Source: Scatosoma sp045645245 (GTDB lineage: Bacteria; Bacillota; Clostridia; Christensenellales; Borkfalkiaceae). Taken from it: DNA of 21,163 nucleotides. The stretch is from assembly GCA_045645245.1 (NCBI GenBank), contig JAZRIK010000082.1, forward strand, positions 1 through 21,163. Direction: 5' to 3'. A program made the position numbers and the translations under genes. Under the pieces are notes generated by a model. It saw only the letters and a program-made list of their open reading frames with translations, searched no databases and was not told the DNA's origin. Shown here in pieces: positions 14,297 through 21,148 of this stretch. Each line of letters starts with the position of its first letter. Position 1 is the first letter of the stretch.

Positions 14297-15244
14297 TTAT
14301 CTACGTTTCAAAACCAACGAAAACCATTCGCCTTTTTTGCGTTCAAACAATACTTCCATTCCAACGTTTTCATACGCGTCTTTTACCATATCCAAGCGCG
14401 AATCGATGATTCCGCTCAAAATCAAAACGCCGTTTTCTTTCAGGTTTTTGGGGATAGACGGCGCAAGCATTTTTAACACTTCGCCCGTGATGTTCGCAAA
14501 CATAATATCCCCGCAAATGTCCGTATCGTCGAGCAAATTCGAGTGCGCCACCACCGCTTTTTCCGCCACGCCGTTAAGCTGACAGTTATGCAGCGCGCTT
14601 TCCACGGCAATCGGGTCAATATCCGTCAAGTATGCCTTTTGCGCGCCCAGCTTGATGGCGGAAATGCCCAAAATACCGCTCCCGCAGCCCACGTCGATAC
14701 AAACGGAATCGGGCGTTAAAAACTCTTGAATCCATTCCACGCACATCGACGTCGTTTCGTGTTCACCCGTGCCAAACGCCATATTCGAATCGAGTAAAAC
14801 GATTTTTTCGTCCGCTTGGGGGGTATATTCAATCCATTCGGGCACGACGACGATTTTGCCAAGGTGAATCGGGCGGAAATGCTTTTTCCAAACATCAATC
14901 CAGTCGTCCCCGTCCACCGAACGCTTGGTGTCTTCCAGCGTACCGAACGGCAAAGCATCGCCTGCACGCTCTTTCGCGTCTAAAATATCCCGCAAAATGG
15001 CAGGAATCACCGTTTCCGCGTCCGCTTGAGCGATATAGCACTTGACGAGCACGTCCGAATTCTTCTCCGCCGTGAGCTCGCTGTCCATATAGTCCCAGTA
15101 GGTCGAATCCTTACTTTTTTGCAAAGCAATAACGTCATTCCTATCGCAAATGGTCACGCCGAAATCGGTATAATTCCACATAACGTCGGAAATAATTTCG
15201 CTGGCTTGGGTCGTTGTATGTAAAGTTAATTCGATATATTTCAT
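14297..15244 (-). CDS. prmA: ribosomal protein L11 methyltransferase
   Basis: A 315-residue PrmA, which trimethylates ribosomal protein L11. The start MKYIELTLHTTTQASE is typical of the Firmicutes family; catalytic-domain motifs are FGTGEHETT (157-165), SAM-binding DVGCGSGILG (184-193) and FANITGEVL (249-257). An open 31-codon extension upstream is rejected because it would run through the promoter and lacks a ribosome binding site. The chosen ATG (15242-15244) also has no ribosome binding site, and the -10 box ends only about 10 nt before it, so the mRNA is predicted to be almost leaderless. It heads the prmA-rsmE-mtaB-HIT run. Confidence 0.95.
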   Translation of the reverse strand: MKYIELTLHTTTQASEIISDVMWNYTDFGVTICDRNDVIALQKSKDSTYWDYMDSELTAEKNSDVLVKCYIAQADAETVIPAILRDILDAKERAGDALPFGTLEDTKRSVDGDDWIDVWKKHFRPIHLGKIVVVPEWIEYTPQADEKIVLLDSNMAFGTGEHETTSMCVEWIQEFLTPDSVCIDVGCGSGILGISAIKLGAQKAYLTDIDPIAVESALHNCQLNGVAEKAVVAHSNLLDDTDICGDIMFANITGEVLKMLAPSIPKNLKENGVLILSGIIDSRLDMVKDAYENVGMEVLFERKKGEWFSLVLKRR

Positions 15245-15253
15245 AGTAGGTAC

Positions 15254-15282
15254 ATTATAACACGAAAGCGCATATTTTGCAA
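15254..15282 (-). promoter_or_regulatory. prmA operon promoter, predicted leaderless
   Basis: On the minus strand TTGCAA (15282-15277, 4/6), a 17-bp spacer and TATAAT (15259-15254). Standard geometry puts the transcription start near 15247, about 3 nt before the ATG at 15244. Confidence 0.65.
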
Positions 15283-15330
15283 AGCGTTTCGCGCTTTTTC
15301 GAAAATTTAGCAAAATTTTTTTCGTTTGTA

Positions 15331-15359
15331 TTGACAAAACGCAAAAAAAGGGGTATGAT
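15331..15359 (+). promoter_or_regulatory. sigma-A promoter of the Nudix gene
   Basis: TTGACA (15331-15336), 17-bp spacer, TATGAT (15354-15359); start near 15366, leader about 36 nt with AAGGAAGG at 15388-15395. It is divergent from the prmA promoter. Confidence 0.85.
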
Positions 15360-15401
15360 TATACAGGACGAACGTTATATATATGATAAGGAAGGTATTT
15401 T

Positions 15402-15896
15402 ATGTATTGTAGAGAGTGTGGGCAAAAACTTTCATTACGTTTTTGCGAAAACGAAGGGCTAATCCCCTATTGCAGCAAATGCGAGAATTATATGTTCCCG
15501 CAATTTTCCATCGCGGTATCGATGGTTGTCACCAACCGCGCGCAGGATAAAATTCTGCTTGCCAAGCACGTGGAAGACGACGATTTTATTCTGTTCGCAG
15601 GGTATATCAAAAAGGGCGAGAACGCGGAAAAGGCAATTCCAAGAGAAATCAAAGAAGAGCTTGGCTTAAACGTCGTAAAAGCCAAATACACTTCTTCGCG
15701 CTATCACGCGAAAAAGGACGTTTTAATGCTCAACTTCATCGTCATCGTAGAAGATATGCCGATAAAATTACAGCAAAGCGAAATTGAAGAAGCGAGATGG
15801 TGTACCCCCGACGAAGCGGTTGCGCTCATTAGAAAAGGCACTACCGCAGAGTTTTTCTTAACCAACGCCGTCCGCGAACTCAAAAAGAAAATTTAA
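15402..15896 (+). CDS. zinc-ribbon Nudix hydrolase
   Basis: A 164-residue protein. An N-terminal zinc ribbon (C3, C6, then C24 and C27: MYCRECGQ...YCSKCENYMFP) is joined to a Nudix fold whose box GX5EX7REUXEEXGU is complete (GYIKKGENAEKAIPREIKEELGL read in parts, about residues 67-89). This order is that of NADH pyrophosphatase NudC, which cleaves NAD(H) and related dinucleotides. However, the NudC marker SQPWPFP downstream of the box is replaced by SSRYHAKKDVLM, so the substrate may differ. The ATG has AAGGAAGG upstream. Monocistronic, closed by a strong terminator. Confidence 0.9.
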   Translation: MYCRECGQKLSLRFCENEGLIPYCSKCENYMFPQFSIAVSMVVTNRAQDKILLAKHVEDDDFILFAGYIKKGENAEKAIPREIKEELGLNVVKAKYTSSRYHAKKDVLMLNFIVIVEDMPIKLQQSEIEEARWCTPDEAVALIRKGTTAEFFLTNAVRELKKKI

Positions 15897-15902
15897 CAAC
15901 GC

Positions 15903-15930
15903 AAAACCGCGCCGAGTGCGCGGTTTTTTT
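15903..15930 (+). terminator. intrinsic terminator after the Nudix gene
   Basis: A 10-bp stem, AAAACCGCGC with GCGCGGTTTT, around a 5-nt loop and running into seven Ts, 6 nt past the stop codon. Confidence 0.93.
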
Positions 15931-15942
15931 ACGCTCATAACG

Positions 15943-15971
15943 TTGACAAAAAAAGAAAACTTTGGTATAAT
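15943..15971 (+). promoter_or_regulatory. perfect sigma-A promoter of the DUF1846 gene
   Basis: TTGACA (15943-15948), 17-bp spacer, TATAAT (15966-15971); start near 15978. The exact consensus suggests strong, constitutive expression. Confidence 0.92.
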
Positions 15972-16012
15972 AATTTTTAAGGAAATTCCAAGGATAAAAC
16001 GCGGAGGCAGTA

Positions 16013-17500
16013 ATGCAAAAAATAGGGTTCGACAACAATAAATATCTTTCCTTGCAATCGGAAAAAATTCAAGAACGCATCACGGAGTTCGGGGATAAAT
16101 TATACCTTGAATTCGGCGGTAAGCTGTTTGACGATTTCCACGCTTCCCGCGTATTGCCTGGCTTTGAGCCGGACAGTAAATTGAAAATGCTGTTAAAGCT
16201 CAAAGATATGGCGGAAATTTTGGTGGTCATCAGCGCAAACGACATCATCAAAAATAAATACCGCAGCGATTTAGGTATTACCTACGACAGCGACGTGTTG
16301 CGTTTAATTGACGCATTCAAGAGCCAGGGCTTTTTGGTGGGTAGCGTAGTTATGACAATGTATCACGCGCAGCCCGCAGTCGATGGCTTTATCAAACGCT
16401 TAAACCAGCTGGGTATCCGCGTGTATAAGCATTACGCCATCGAAGGGTATCCTTCCGACGTAGAAAAAATCGTTAGCGGAGACGGTTATGGCAAAAACGA
16501 GTACGTTCCCACTTCGAGAAAGCTCGTAGTGGTCACCGCACCCGGCCCCGGCAGCGGCAAAATGGCAGTTTGCTTATCACAGCTGTATCACGAGCATTTG
16601 CAGGGCGTAAAAGCGGGGTACGCGAAATTTGAAACGTTCCCTGTTTGGAATATGCCTTTATCCCACCCCGTCAATATCGCGTACGAAGCGGCGACAGCCG
16701 ATCTCAACGACGTGAATATGATTGACCCCTATCATTTAGACGCGTATCAAACGCTGTCGGTCAATTATAACCGCGACGTAGAAATTTTCCCCGTTGTCAG
16801 CGCAATGCTGCAAAAGATTTTGGGCTATTCCCCCTACCGTTCGCCGACCGATATGGGCGTGAATATGGCGGGCTTTTGCGTTGTCGATGACGAAGCGTGC
16901 AAAAAAGCGTCGCAGGACGAAATTATTCGCCGCTACTACGCCGCGCAATGCGACGCATTCAAGGGCAGAATGAGCAAAGAAGTGGTCGCAAAAATCGAGC
17001 TTTTAATGAGTAAATCGGGCACTTCGACGGAGAATAGAAAAACGGTTGCGCCTGCGCTTGCAAAAGCGGAATGCACAGGCGAGCCCGCGGTGGCAATCGA
17101 GCTTGCGGACGGACGCGTTGTCACGGGTAAAACGAGCAGCTTGCTTGGCGCGAGCGCGGCGGCGTTGTTGAACGCCTTAAAAACGCTGGGCGAAATCGAC
17201 GACGATTTGGATTTAATTTCCCCTACGATTATTGAACCGATACAAAAATTAAAGGTCAACCATATGGGCGCAATCAATCCCCGCTTACACACGGACGAAG
17301 TGCTGATGGCGTTATCCATTTGCGCGGTGTCGGATAGAATGGCAAAGCTTGCGTTGGCACAGCTGGACAAACTGAAAAGTTGTGAAATTCACTCGTCGGT
17401 CATTTTATCGCACGTGGACGAAAAAACGTTCAAATCTTTGGGAATGCGCGTCACCTGCGAACCCAAACGCCAAACGAATAATTTATATCAAGGTTCATAA
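16013..17500 (+). CDS. DUF1846 (UPF0371) family protein
   Basis: A 495-residue protein of the DUF1846/UPF0371 family, whose biochemical role I do not know to be established. It starts MQKIGFDNNKYLSLQSEKI and carries a P-loop-like APGPGSGK at 176-183 followed by MAVCLSQLYHEH, both typical of the family. Conserved features include VWNMPLSHPVNIAYEAATADL (read in parts, about 211-231) and DPYHLDAY. Length is normal. The ATG has GGAGG at 16003-16007. It is a single-gene unit with a perfect promoter and a strong shared terminator. A nucleotide-binding role is suggested only by the glycine-rich loop. Confidence 0.9.
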   Translation: MQKIGFDNNKYLSLQSEKIQERITEFGDKLYLEFGGKLFDDFHASRVLPGFEPDSKLKMLLKLKDMAEILVVISANDIIKNKYRSDLGITYDSDVLRLIDAFKSQGFLVGSVVMTMYHAQPAVDGFIKRLNQLGIRVYKHYAIEGYPSDVEKIVSGDGYGKNEYVPTSRKLVVVTAPGPGSGKMAVCLSQLYHEHLQGVKAGYAKFETFPVWNMPLSHPVNIAYEAATADLNDVNMIDPYHLDAYQTLSVNYNRDVEIFPVVSAMLQKILGYSPYRSPTDMGVNMAGFCVVDDEACKKASQDEIIRRYYAAQCDAFKGRMSKEVVAKIELLMSKSGTSTENRKTVAPALAKAECTGEPAVAIELADGRVVTGKTSSLLGASAAALLNALKTLGEIDDDLDLISPTIIEPIQKLKVNHMGAINPRLHTDEVLMALSICAVSDRMAKLALAQLDKLKSCEIHSSVILSHVDEKTFKSLGMRVTCEPKRQTNNLYQGS

Positions 17501-17512
17501 GATAAACAAGCA

Positions 17513-17543
17513 AAAAAGCGTTCGGCTTAGCCGAACGCTTTTT
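17513..17543. terminator. bidirectional terminator between convergent genes
   Basis: A 14-bp perfect stem, AAAAAGCGTTCGGC with GCCGAACGCTTTTT, around a TTA loop. T runs on both strands let it end the DUF1846 gene (+) and the EIIC gene (-), whose stop is 3 nt away. Confidence 0.93.
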
Positions 17544-17545
17544 CT

Positions 17546-18682
17546 TTATTCCGGTAATTTCATATCGCCGTCTTTAATCCAACCCTTTTTGCGCATAAAT
17601 TCGGAAATAACCAAATTCAAAATAGCAGGCAGGACAATCATCAAAAGAATTATCCCCACAATGCCCAGCGGGTCAGTAGTATAATTAAACAAATCAAACA
17701 CACCGACCAAGCCGCTCGTACCCATTCCGCCGCCCGACGCGCCGCATTTGAGCGCGAATACGCAGGTGGAAAGCGGGCCTAAAACCGCGCTGGAAATAAT
17801 CATCGGCAGCATAATCATCGGCTTTTTCATAATGTTGGGAATTTGCAGCATACTCGTACCGATGCCTTGCGAAATCAAGCCCCCCACGCCGTTTTCGCGA
17901 TAGCTCGCCACGGCAAAACCGACCATGTGGCACGCGCATCCAACCGTTGCCGCGCCGCCTGCAAGCAGCATCGCTTGATACCCTGCGCCATCTACTCCGC
18001 CTGCAAGTACAGGACTTGCTACCGCAACCCAAATCGCCGCGGACGAAGTGGGCATTGTCAAAAGTACGCCCATCACGACCGCAATCACAATCCCCATCAC
18101 GAACGGCGTGGCGTCGGTTGCAATCGCAATCAATGCCCCGAGTTGGTTCACAAGCCAAATAAACGGAAACGCTACGAACACGCCCGCAAACGAGAGTACC
18201 AAGCTCCCCAAAGGCACGAGCAAAATATCTAATTTGGTTTTTCCTGCATACGCGCCTACTACTTCCACGACAAGCATCGTGACGACGTACGCGCCGATGG
18301 GATTACCGGGCAAGCCGAGCGTAAGCGCAGTAAGCGGAGCAGAACCCACCATTAATTTATCTGCAAACGCCCCCACCATTCCTGCAACGGCGGACGAGAA
18401 TACGAGCAGTTTATTTTTGCCCAGCGCGTGCGCAATGCCCACGCCGATCCCTGCGCCCATCAGCGTTTTTGCGATGTTTGCGATATATAAAAGGGTTTTT
18501 CCGATATAGTTATCGCCAAGCCAACCTGCAATTTGCGCGAGTATCGTCCCTGCAATCAGCGTGACGAATAATCCCTGCGCCATACCCGAAAACGCGGTAA
18601 TGAAATAGCGTTTGGGCAGTGCTTTCAGATAAGCAACTGCGTTTTTTGTAAAACTCTTTTTTGCTTTTGCTTGTTCTTCCAT
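17546..18682 (-). CDS. stand-alone PTS EIIC-type membrane protein
   Basis: A 378-residue integral membrane protein with about nine or ten hydrophobic segments, resembling the PTS EIIC_2 family (start ...YFITAFSGMAQGLFVTLIAGTILAQ in parts; then MGAGIGVGIAHALG, LPGNPIGAYV and GLISQGIGTSMLQIPNI). EIIC units move a sugar across the membrane while a partner EIIB phosphorylates it. No IIA, IIB or sugar kinase is nearby, so it may be a PTS-independent transporter or use distant partners. The ATG at 18682 has AAGGAG upstream. It shares a bidirectional terminator with the DUF1846 gene. Substrate unknown. Confidence 0.78.
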   Translation of the reverse strand: MEEQAKAKKSFTKNAVAYLKALPKRYFITAFSGMAQGLFVTLIAGTILAQIAGWLGDNYIGKTLLYIANIAKTLMGAGIGVGIAHALGKNKLLVFSSAVAGMVGAFADKLMVGSAPLTALTLGLPGNPIGAYVVTMLVVEVVGAYAGKTKLDILLVPLGSLVLSFAGVFVAFPFIWLVNQLGALIAIATDATPFVMGIVIAVVMGVLLTMPTSSAAIWVAVASPVLAGGVDGAGYQAMLLAGGAATVGCACHMVGFAVASYRENGVGGLISQGIGTSMLQIPNIMKKPMIMLPMIISSAVLGPLSTCVFALKCGASGGGMGTSGLVGVFDLFNYTTDPLGIVGIILLMIVLPAILNLVISEFMRKKGWIKDGDMKLPE

Positions 18683-18713
18683 CGTTTTTTTACTCCTTGG
18701 AAAGTTTAACTGT

Positions 18714-18742
18714 ATTATACACCCATTATTTCAAAAACGCAA
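18714..18742 (-). promoter_or_regulatory. possible promoter of the EIIC gene
   Basis: On the minus strand a perfect TATAAT (18719-18714) lies 17 bp from TTGCGT (18742-18737), a poor -35 (3/6). The start would be near 18707, about 25 nt before the ATG. Confidence 0.45.
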
Positions 18743-18792
18743 ATATTTTTTTATAAAAACGCCAAAAAACCGTTTTTGTTCGTTTTGCACAG

Positions 18793-18825
18793 AAAAAGCC
18801 GTCCGTTTCCAACGAAACGGACGGC
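18793..18825 (-). terminator. intrinsic terminator after the DUF1540 gene
   Basis: Read leftwards, a perfect 12-bp stem, GCCGTCCGTTTC with GAAACGGACGGC, around a 4-nt loop, followed by five Ts. It starts 18 nt past the DUF1540 stop. Confidence 0.9.
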
Positions 18826-18843
18826 AAAACCTAAAAAATCGCG

Positions 18844-19014
18844 TTATTTCTGTTCAAAACTATCGCAACAGGTGCAACAGCTTGCGTCTTTATTGCAAGT
18901 ATTGCCAACGTGAATTTTTTTCAAGGTGCAATAATCGCCTGCGCGATTATATTTGCATTCGGTCACGCCGCAACCGATGCAAGTATTCACTTCTTGTCTG
19001 TTTTCCATCATCAT
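18844..19014 (-). CDS. DUF1540 small cysteine-rich protein
   Basis: A 56-residue protein beginning MMMENRQEVNTCIGCGVTEC and ending CCTCCDSFEQK, with nine cysteines. The spacing C-x2-C-x4-C-x8-C, then IHV, TC and a final C-x-SF-like end fits DUF1540, a small metal-binding-type family common in spore-forming Firmicutes; its function is not settled. Three consecutive ATGs (19014, 19011, 19008) are possible starts; AAAGGAGG lies about 10 nt before the first. A strong terminator follows. The upstream DNA lacks a good sigma-A promoter, but CATACTG with CAATA 18 nt before it (about 19043-19072, minus strand) is vaguely like a forespore sigma-F/G site. Confidence 0.88.
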   Translation of the reverse strand: MMMENRQEVNTCIGCGVTECKYNRAGDYCTLKKIHVGNTCNKDASCCTCCDSFEQK

Positions 19015-19069
19015 AACAAAAATTCCTCCTTTTCGGTAAAGACAGTATGGGTAAAATCTTAAAAGATTA

Positions 19070-19098
19070 TTGACATTTTCAAAATTTTCTTGTAAAAT
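19070..19098 (+). promoter_or_regulatory. sigma-A promoter of rplI-yitT
   Basis: TTGACA (19070-19075), 17-bp spacer, TAAAAT (19093-19098); start near 19105, leader about 45 nt with AAGGAG at 19136-19141. Confidence 0.85.
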
Positions 19099-19149
19099 AA
19101 TATAGGAATAAGAAAGTAGCGAATTTTTTTCGCATAAGGAGATAGAAAA

Positions 19150-19590
19150 ATGAAAGTTTTATTAAACGCCGACGTAAAAGGCACGGGTAAAAAAGGCGAA
19201 GTGGTAGAAGTTGCCGACGGCTTTGGCAGAAATTTTTTAATTAAAAAAGGACTTGCCAGCGTGGCAACGAATGCAAACGTCCACCAAGCCGCACAAAAGA
19301 AAGCCGCGCAAGAATTCCATAAAGCGGAAGAAGTGAAAGCAATTAAAGCGCTCGCGGCGGAAATCGACGGAAAAAAGGTACAGGTAAAAATTAAAACGGG
19401 CGAAAACGGAAAAACGTTCGGCAGCGTGACGGCGTCGCACGTAGCGGCTGCACTTTTAGAGCTGGGCTACGACGTGGATAAAAAGAAAATTAAGATGGAA
19501 AACGTGAAAACGGTCGGCTCTTTCCACGCGGAAGTGCGCTTGATGGAAAACGTTTCCGCAAAAATTTTGGTAGAAGTGGTAGGTCTTTAA
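19150..19590 (+). CDS. rplI: 50S ribosomal protein L9
   Basis: A 146-residue bL9. The N-terminal rRNA-binding domain reads MKVLLNADVKGTGKKGEVVEV and DGFGRNFLIKKGLA; then a long connecting helix (about 42-75) and the C-terminal domain with GKTFGSVTASHVA. L9 binds 23S rRNA near L1 and affects translational fidelity. Length is normal. The ATG follows AAGGAG. It is cotranscribed with the YitT-family gene, 5 nt downstream; the dnaB/dhh partners often seen beside rplI are absent. Confidence 0.98.
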   Translation: MKVLLNADVKGTGKKGEVVEVADGFGRNFLIKKGLASVATNANVHQAAQKKAAQEFHKAEEVKAIKALAAEIDGKKVQVKIKTGENGKTFGSVTASHVAAALLELGYDVDKKKIKMENVKTVGSFHAEVRLMENVSAKILVEVVGL

Positions 19591-19595
19591 TATAT

Positions 19596-20585
19596 ATGGA
19601 AGAAAATCAACCCGCCGTATCGGGAAAAACTCCCCTGCCCCCTAAAATTACGAAAGAAAATATTCATCATAAACGCGGACGGCACGGACAATTTTTTACA
19701 CAATTAAAAACCGTGCTGTGTTTGCTCGCTTCGTCATTATTGCTGGCGGTGTCTTCGTACGCGTTCATCGCCCCCAATAAGTTCACCATCGGCGGCGTGA
19801 GCGGTATCGCCATTTTGGTCAACATCGCAACAAATGGTCAAGTACCGCAAAGTATCGTTTTGTTTGGAATTAACTTACCCTTAATTTTACTTGCGTTTTT
19901 CTACGTGAAAAGACGGTTTGCCATTTTAACAACGATCAATATTGTCTTGCAAACCCTGTTTTTAACGCTGATTGAGCAATGCTTTCCAAACTTCATCATC
20001 GCCTTTAACGGCGCAGGCGAACGCATTTTCGCGGCGATGGCAGGCGGTATCGGTATCGGCGCGGCAATCGCACTCGCATTCAAAATCGGCGGAAGCACGG
20101 GCGGCGTGGATATCATCGTAGTAATGATTCAAAAGAAGTTTAACGCATCGTCCATTGCGTCTATGCAATTTATGCTCAACTGCATCGTCATCGGCGCGTC
20201 CTTTTTCGTGCTCTACGACGCAGGCGCAGCGCTGGCGGTCAACGTACTGCCGATTATGATGTCTATTTTCGAATCGTATTTGGAAAGCAAAACCAACGAT
20301 TCGATTACCAACGGCTTTCAATCGGCAATTGAGTTTCGTATCATCACCAACAAACCGGACGAAATGTCGCACGCGCTTATGAAGGAATTAAGCCGCGGCG
20401 TGACGGCGTTGCCGGCTACGGGAATGTACACCAAGGAAGAAAAGGCGATGCTGCTTTGCGTTGTCAGCCGCCGCCAAGTGACCACCTTGCGCAGAATTAT
20501 GAAGCAAATCGACCCCGATTCGTTTGCGGTAATGTCGGGTGTTTCGCAGGTGCTGGGCTTGGGTTTCTACACTTCGGAATTTTAA
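19596..20585 (+). CDS. YitT-family membrane protein
   Basis: A 329-residue protein with a basic cytoplasmic N-terminus (about 1-36), five or six membrane segments (about 37-220; GGVSGIAILVN, MAGGIGIGAAIALAFKIGGSTGG in parts) and a soluble C-terminal DUF2179 domain (about 245-325, ITNKPDEMSHALMKEL ... GVTALPATGMYTKEEKAMLLCVV in parts). This is the DUF161-DUF2179 layout of YitT/YpjC/YqfU proteins, whose transported substrate is not established. The start is 5 nt after the rplI stop with no clear ribosome binding site, so it probably depends on coupling to rplI translation. A strong hairpin terminator follows. Confidence 0.92.
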   Translation: MEENQPAVSGKTPLPPKITKENIHHKRGRHGQFFTQLKTVLCLLASSLLLAVSSYAFIAPNKFTIGGVSGIAILVNIATNGQVPQSIVLFGINLPLILLAFFYVKRRFAILTTINIVLQTLFLTLIEQCFPNFIIAFNGAGERIFAAMAGGIGIGAAIALAFKIGGSTGGVDIIVVMIQKKFNASSIASMQFMLNCIVIGASFFVLYDAGAALAVNVLPIMMSIFESYLESKTNDSITNGFQSAIEFRIITNKPDEMSHALMKELSRGVTALPATGMYTKEEKAMLLCVVSRRQVTTLRRIMKQIDPDSFAVMSGVSQVLGLGFYTSEF

Positions 20586-20593
20586 CAATTCCT

Positions 20594-20636
20594 AATCGCG
20601 TAATCGCCTTGTTTTATAAGCGATTGCGCGATTTTT
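20594..20636 (+). terminator. intrinsic terminator after the YitT-family gene
   Basis: A 14-bp stem, AATCGCGTAATCGC with GCGATTGCGCGATT (one G-U), around a 12-nt loop and followed by a five-T run, 8 nt past the stop. Confidence 0.88.
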
Positions 20637-20652
20637 GCACTCTTTTTTCGCC

Positions 20653-20720
20653 AAAAAAGAAAAAATATCGAAAAAATCGCTAAATCCCTTGAAAAATAAA
20701 GGTTTTTCGACATTTTTTTT
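20653..20720. promoter_or_regulatory. phased A/T tracts upstream of the HU promoter
   Basis: Runs of A or T are centred near 20662, 20673, 20683, 20694, 20705 and 20716, that is every 10-11 bp, ending just before the -35 box at 20732. Phased tracts of this kind bend DNA and can act as an UP-like element. They fill most of the 236-nt gap before HU. Confidence 0.55.
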
Positions 20721-20731
20721 GCTTTTAGCTA

Positions 20732-20760
20732 TTGACAAAGGGTAAATTATAGGATATAAT
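20732..20760 (+). promoter_or_regulatory. perfect sigma-A promoter of the HU gene
   Basis: TTGACA (20732-20737), 17-bp spacer, TATAAT (20755-20760); start near 20767. The leader of about 55 nt opens with an 8-bp hairpin, AAAAATCT with AGATTTTT around GCCG (20771-20790), and has AAAGGGG at 20805-20811. Confidence 0.93.
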
Positions 20761-20821
20761 AAAATTACTTAAAAATCTGCCGAGATTTTTGAGAAATTAA
20801 AATTAAAGGGGATAAACTCTT

Positions 20822-21097
20822 ATGAACAAAGGCGAATTGATTAAAGTTATGGCAGAAAAAGCAGGTTTCACGAACAAAGACGCAGCGATCGCGTACGACG
20901 CATTTGTTGCGGCTGTCACGGAAGCTTTGAAAGCAGGCGAAAAAGTGCAACTCGTTGGCTTTGGCACGTTTGAAGTAAAAGACGTACCCGCTCACGAAGC
21001 ATTCAACCCTCAAACGAAAGAAACGGTTTCCGTTGCAGCTTGCAAGAAACCCGTTATGAAATTTGGTAAGGCATACAAGGATCTTATCAACGAATAA
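20822..21097 (+). CDS. hup: HU-type DNA-binding protein with altered arm
   Basis: A 91-residue nucleoid protein of the HU/IHF family that binds and bends DNA as a dimer. The fold is clear: MNKGELIKVMAEKAG, then FVAAVTEALKAGEKVQLVGFGTFEV. The DNA-embracing arm keeps Asn62-Pro63, which intercalates between bases, but most arm arginines are replaced: the usual R53, R55, R58 and R61 are K, V, H and F (KDVPAHEAFNP). The segment after it (QTKETVSVAACKKPVMKFGKAYKDLINE in parts) keeps the PxxKFGK anchor and has an unusual cysteine at 74. A perfect promoter and strong terminator suggest high expression as a single gene. Confidence 0.95.
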   Translation: MNKGELIKVMAEKAGFTNKDAAIAYDAFVAAVTEALKAGEKVQLVGFGTFEVKDVPAHEAFNPQTKETVSVAACKKPVMKFGKAYKDLINE

Positions 21098-21115
21098 TCA
21101 ATCGATCGTGCTCAT

Positions 21116-21148
21116 AAAAACCCCGACGCTTCTGCGTCGGGTTTTTTT
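21116..21148 (+). terminator. intrinsic terminator after the HU gene
   Basis: CCCGACGC pairs with GCGTCGGG around a TTCT loop, flanked by A and T runs with seven Ts, 18 nt past the stop. Confidence 0.95.

Noticed and set aside
15245..15337. 31-residue N-terminal extension of prmA
   Set aside because: It would run through the -35/-10 elements and lacks family similarity.
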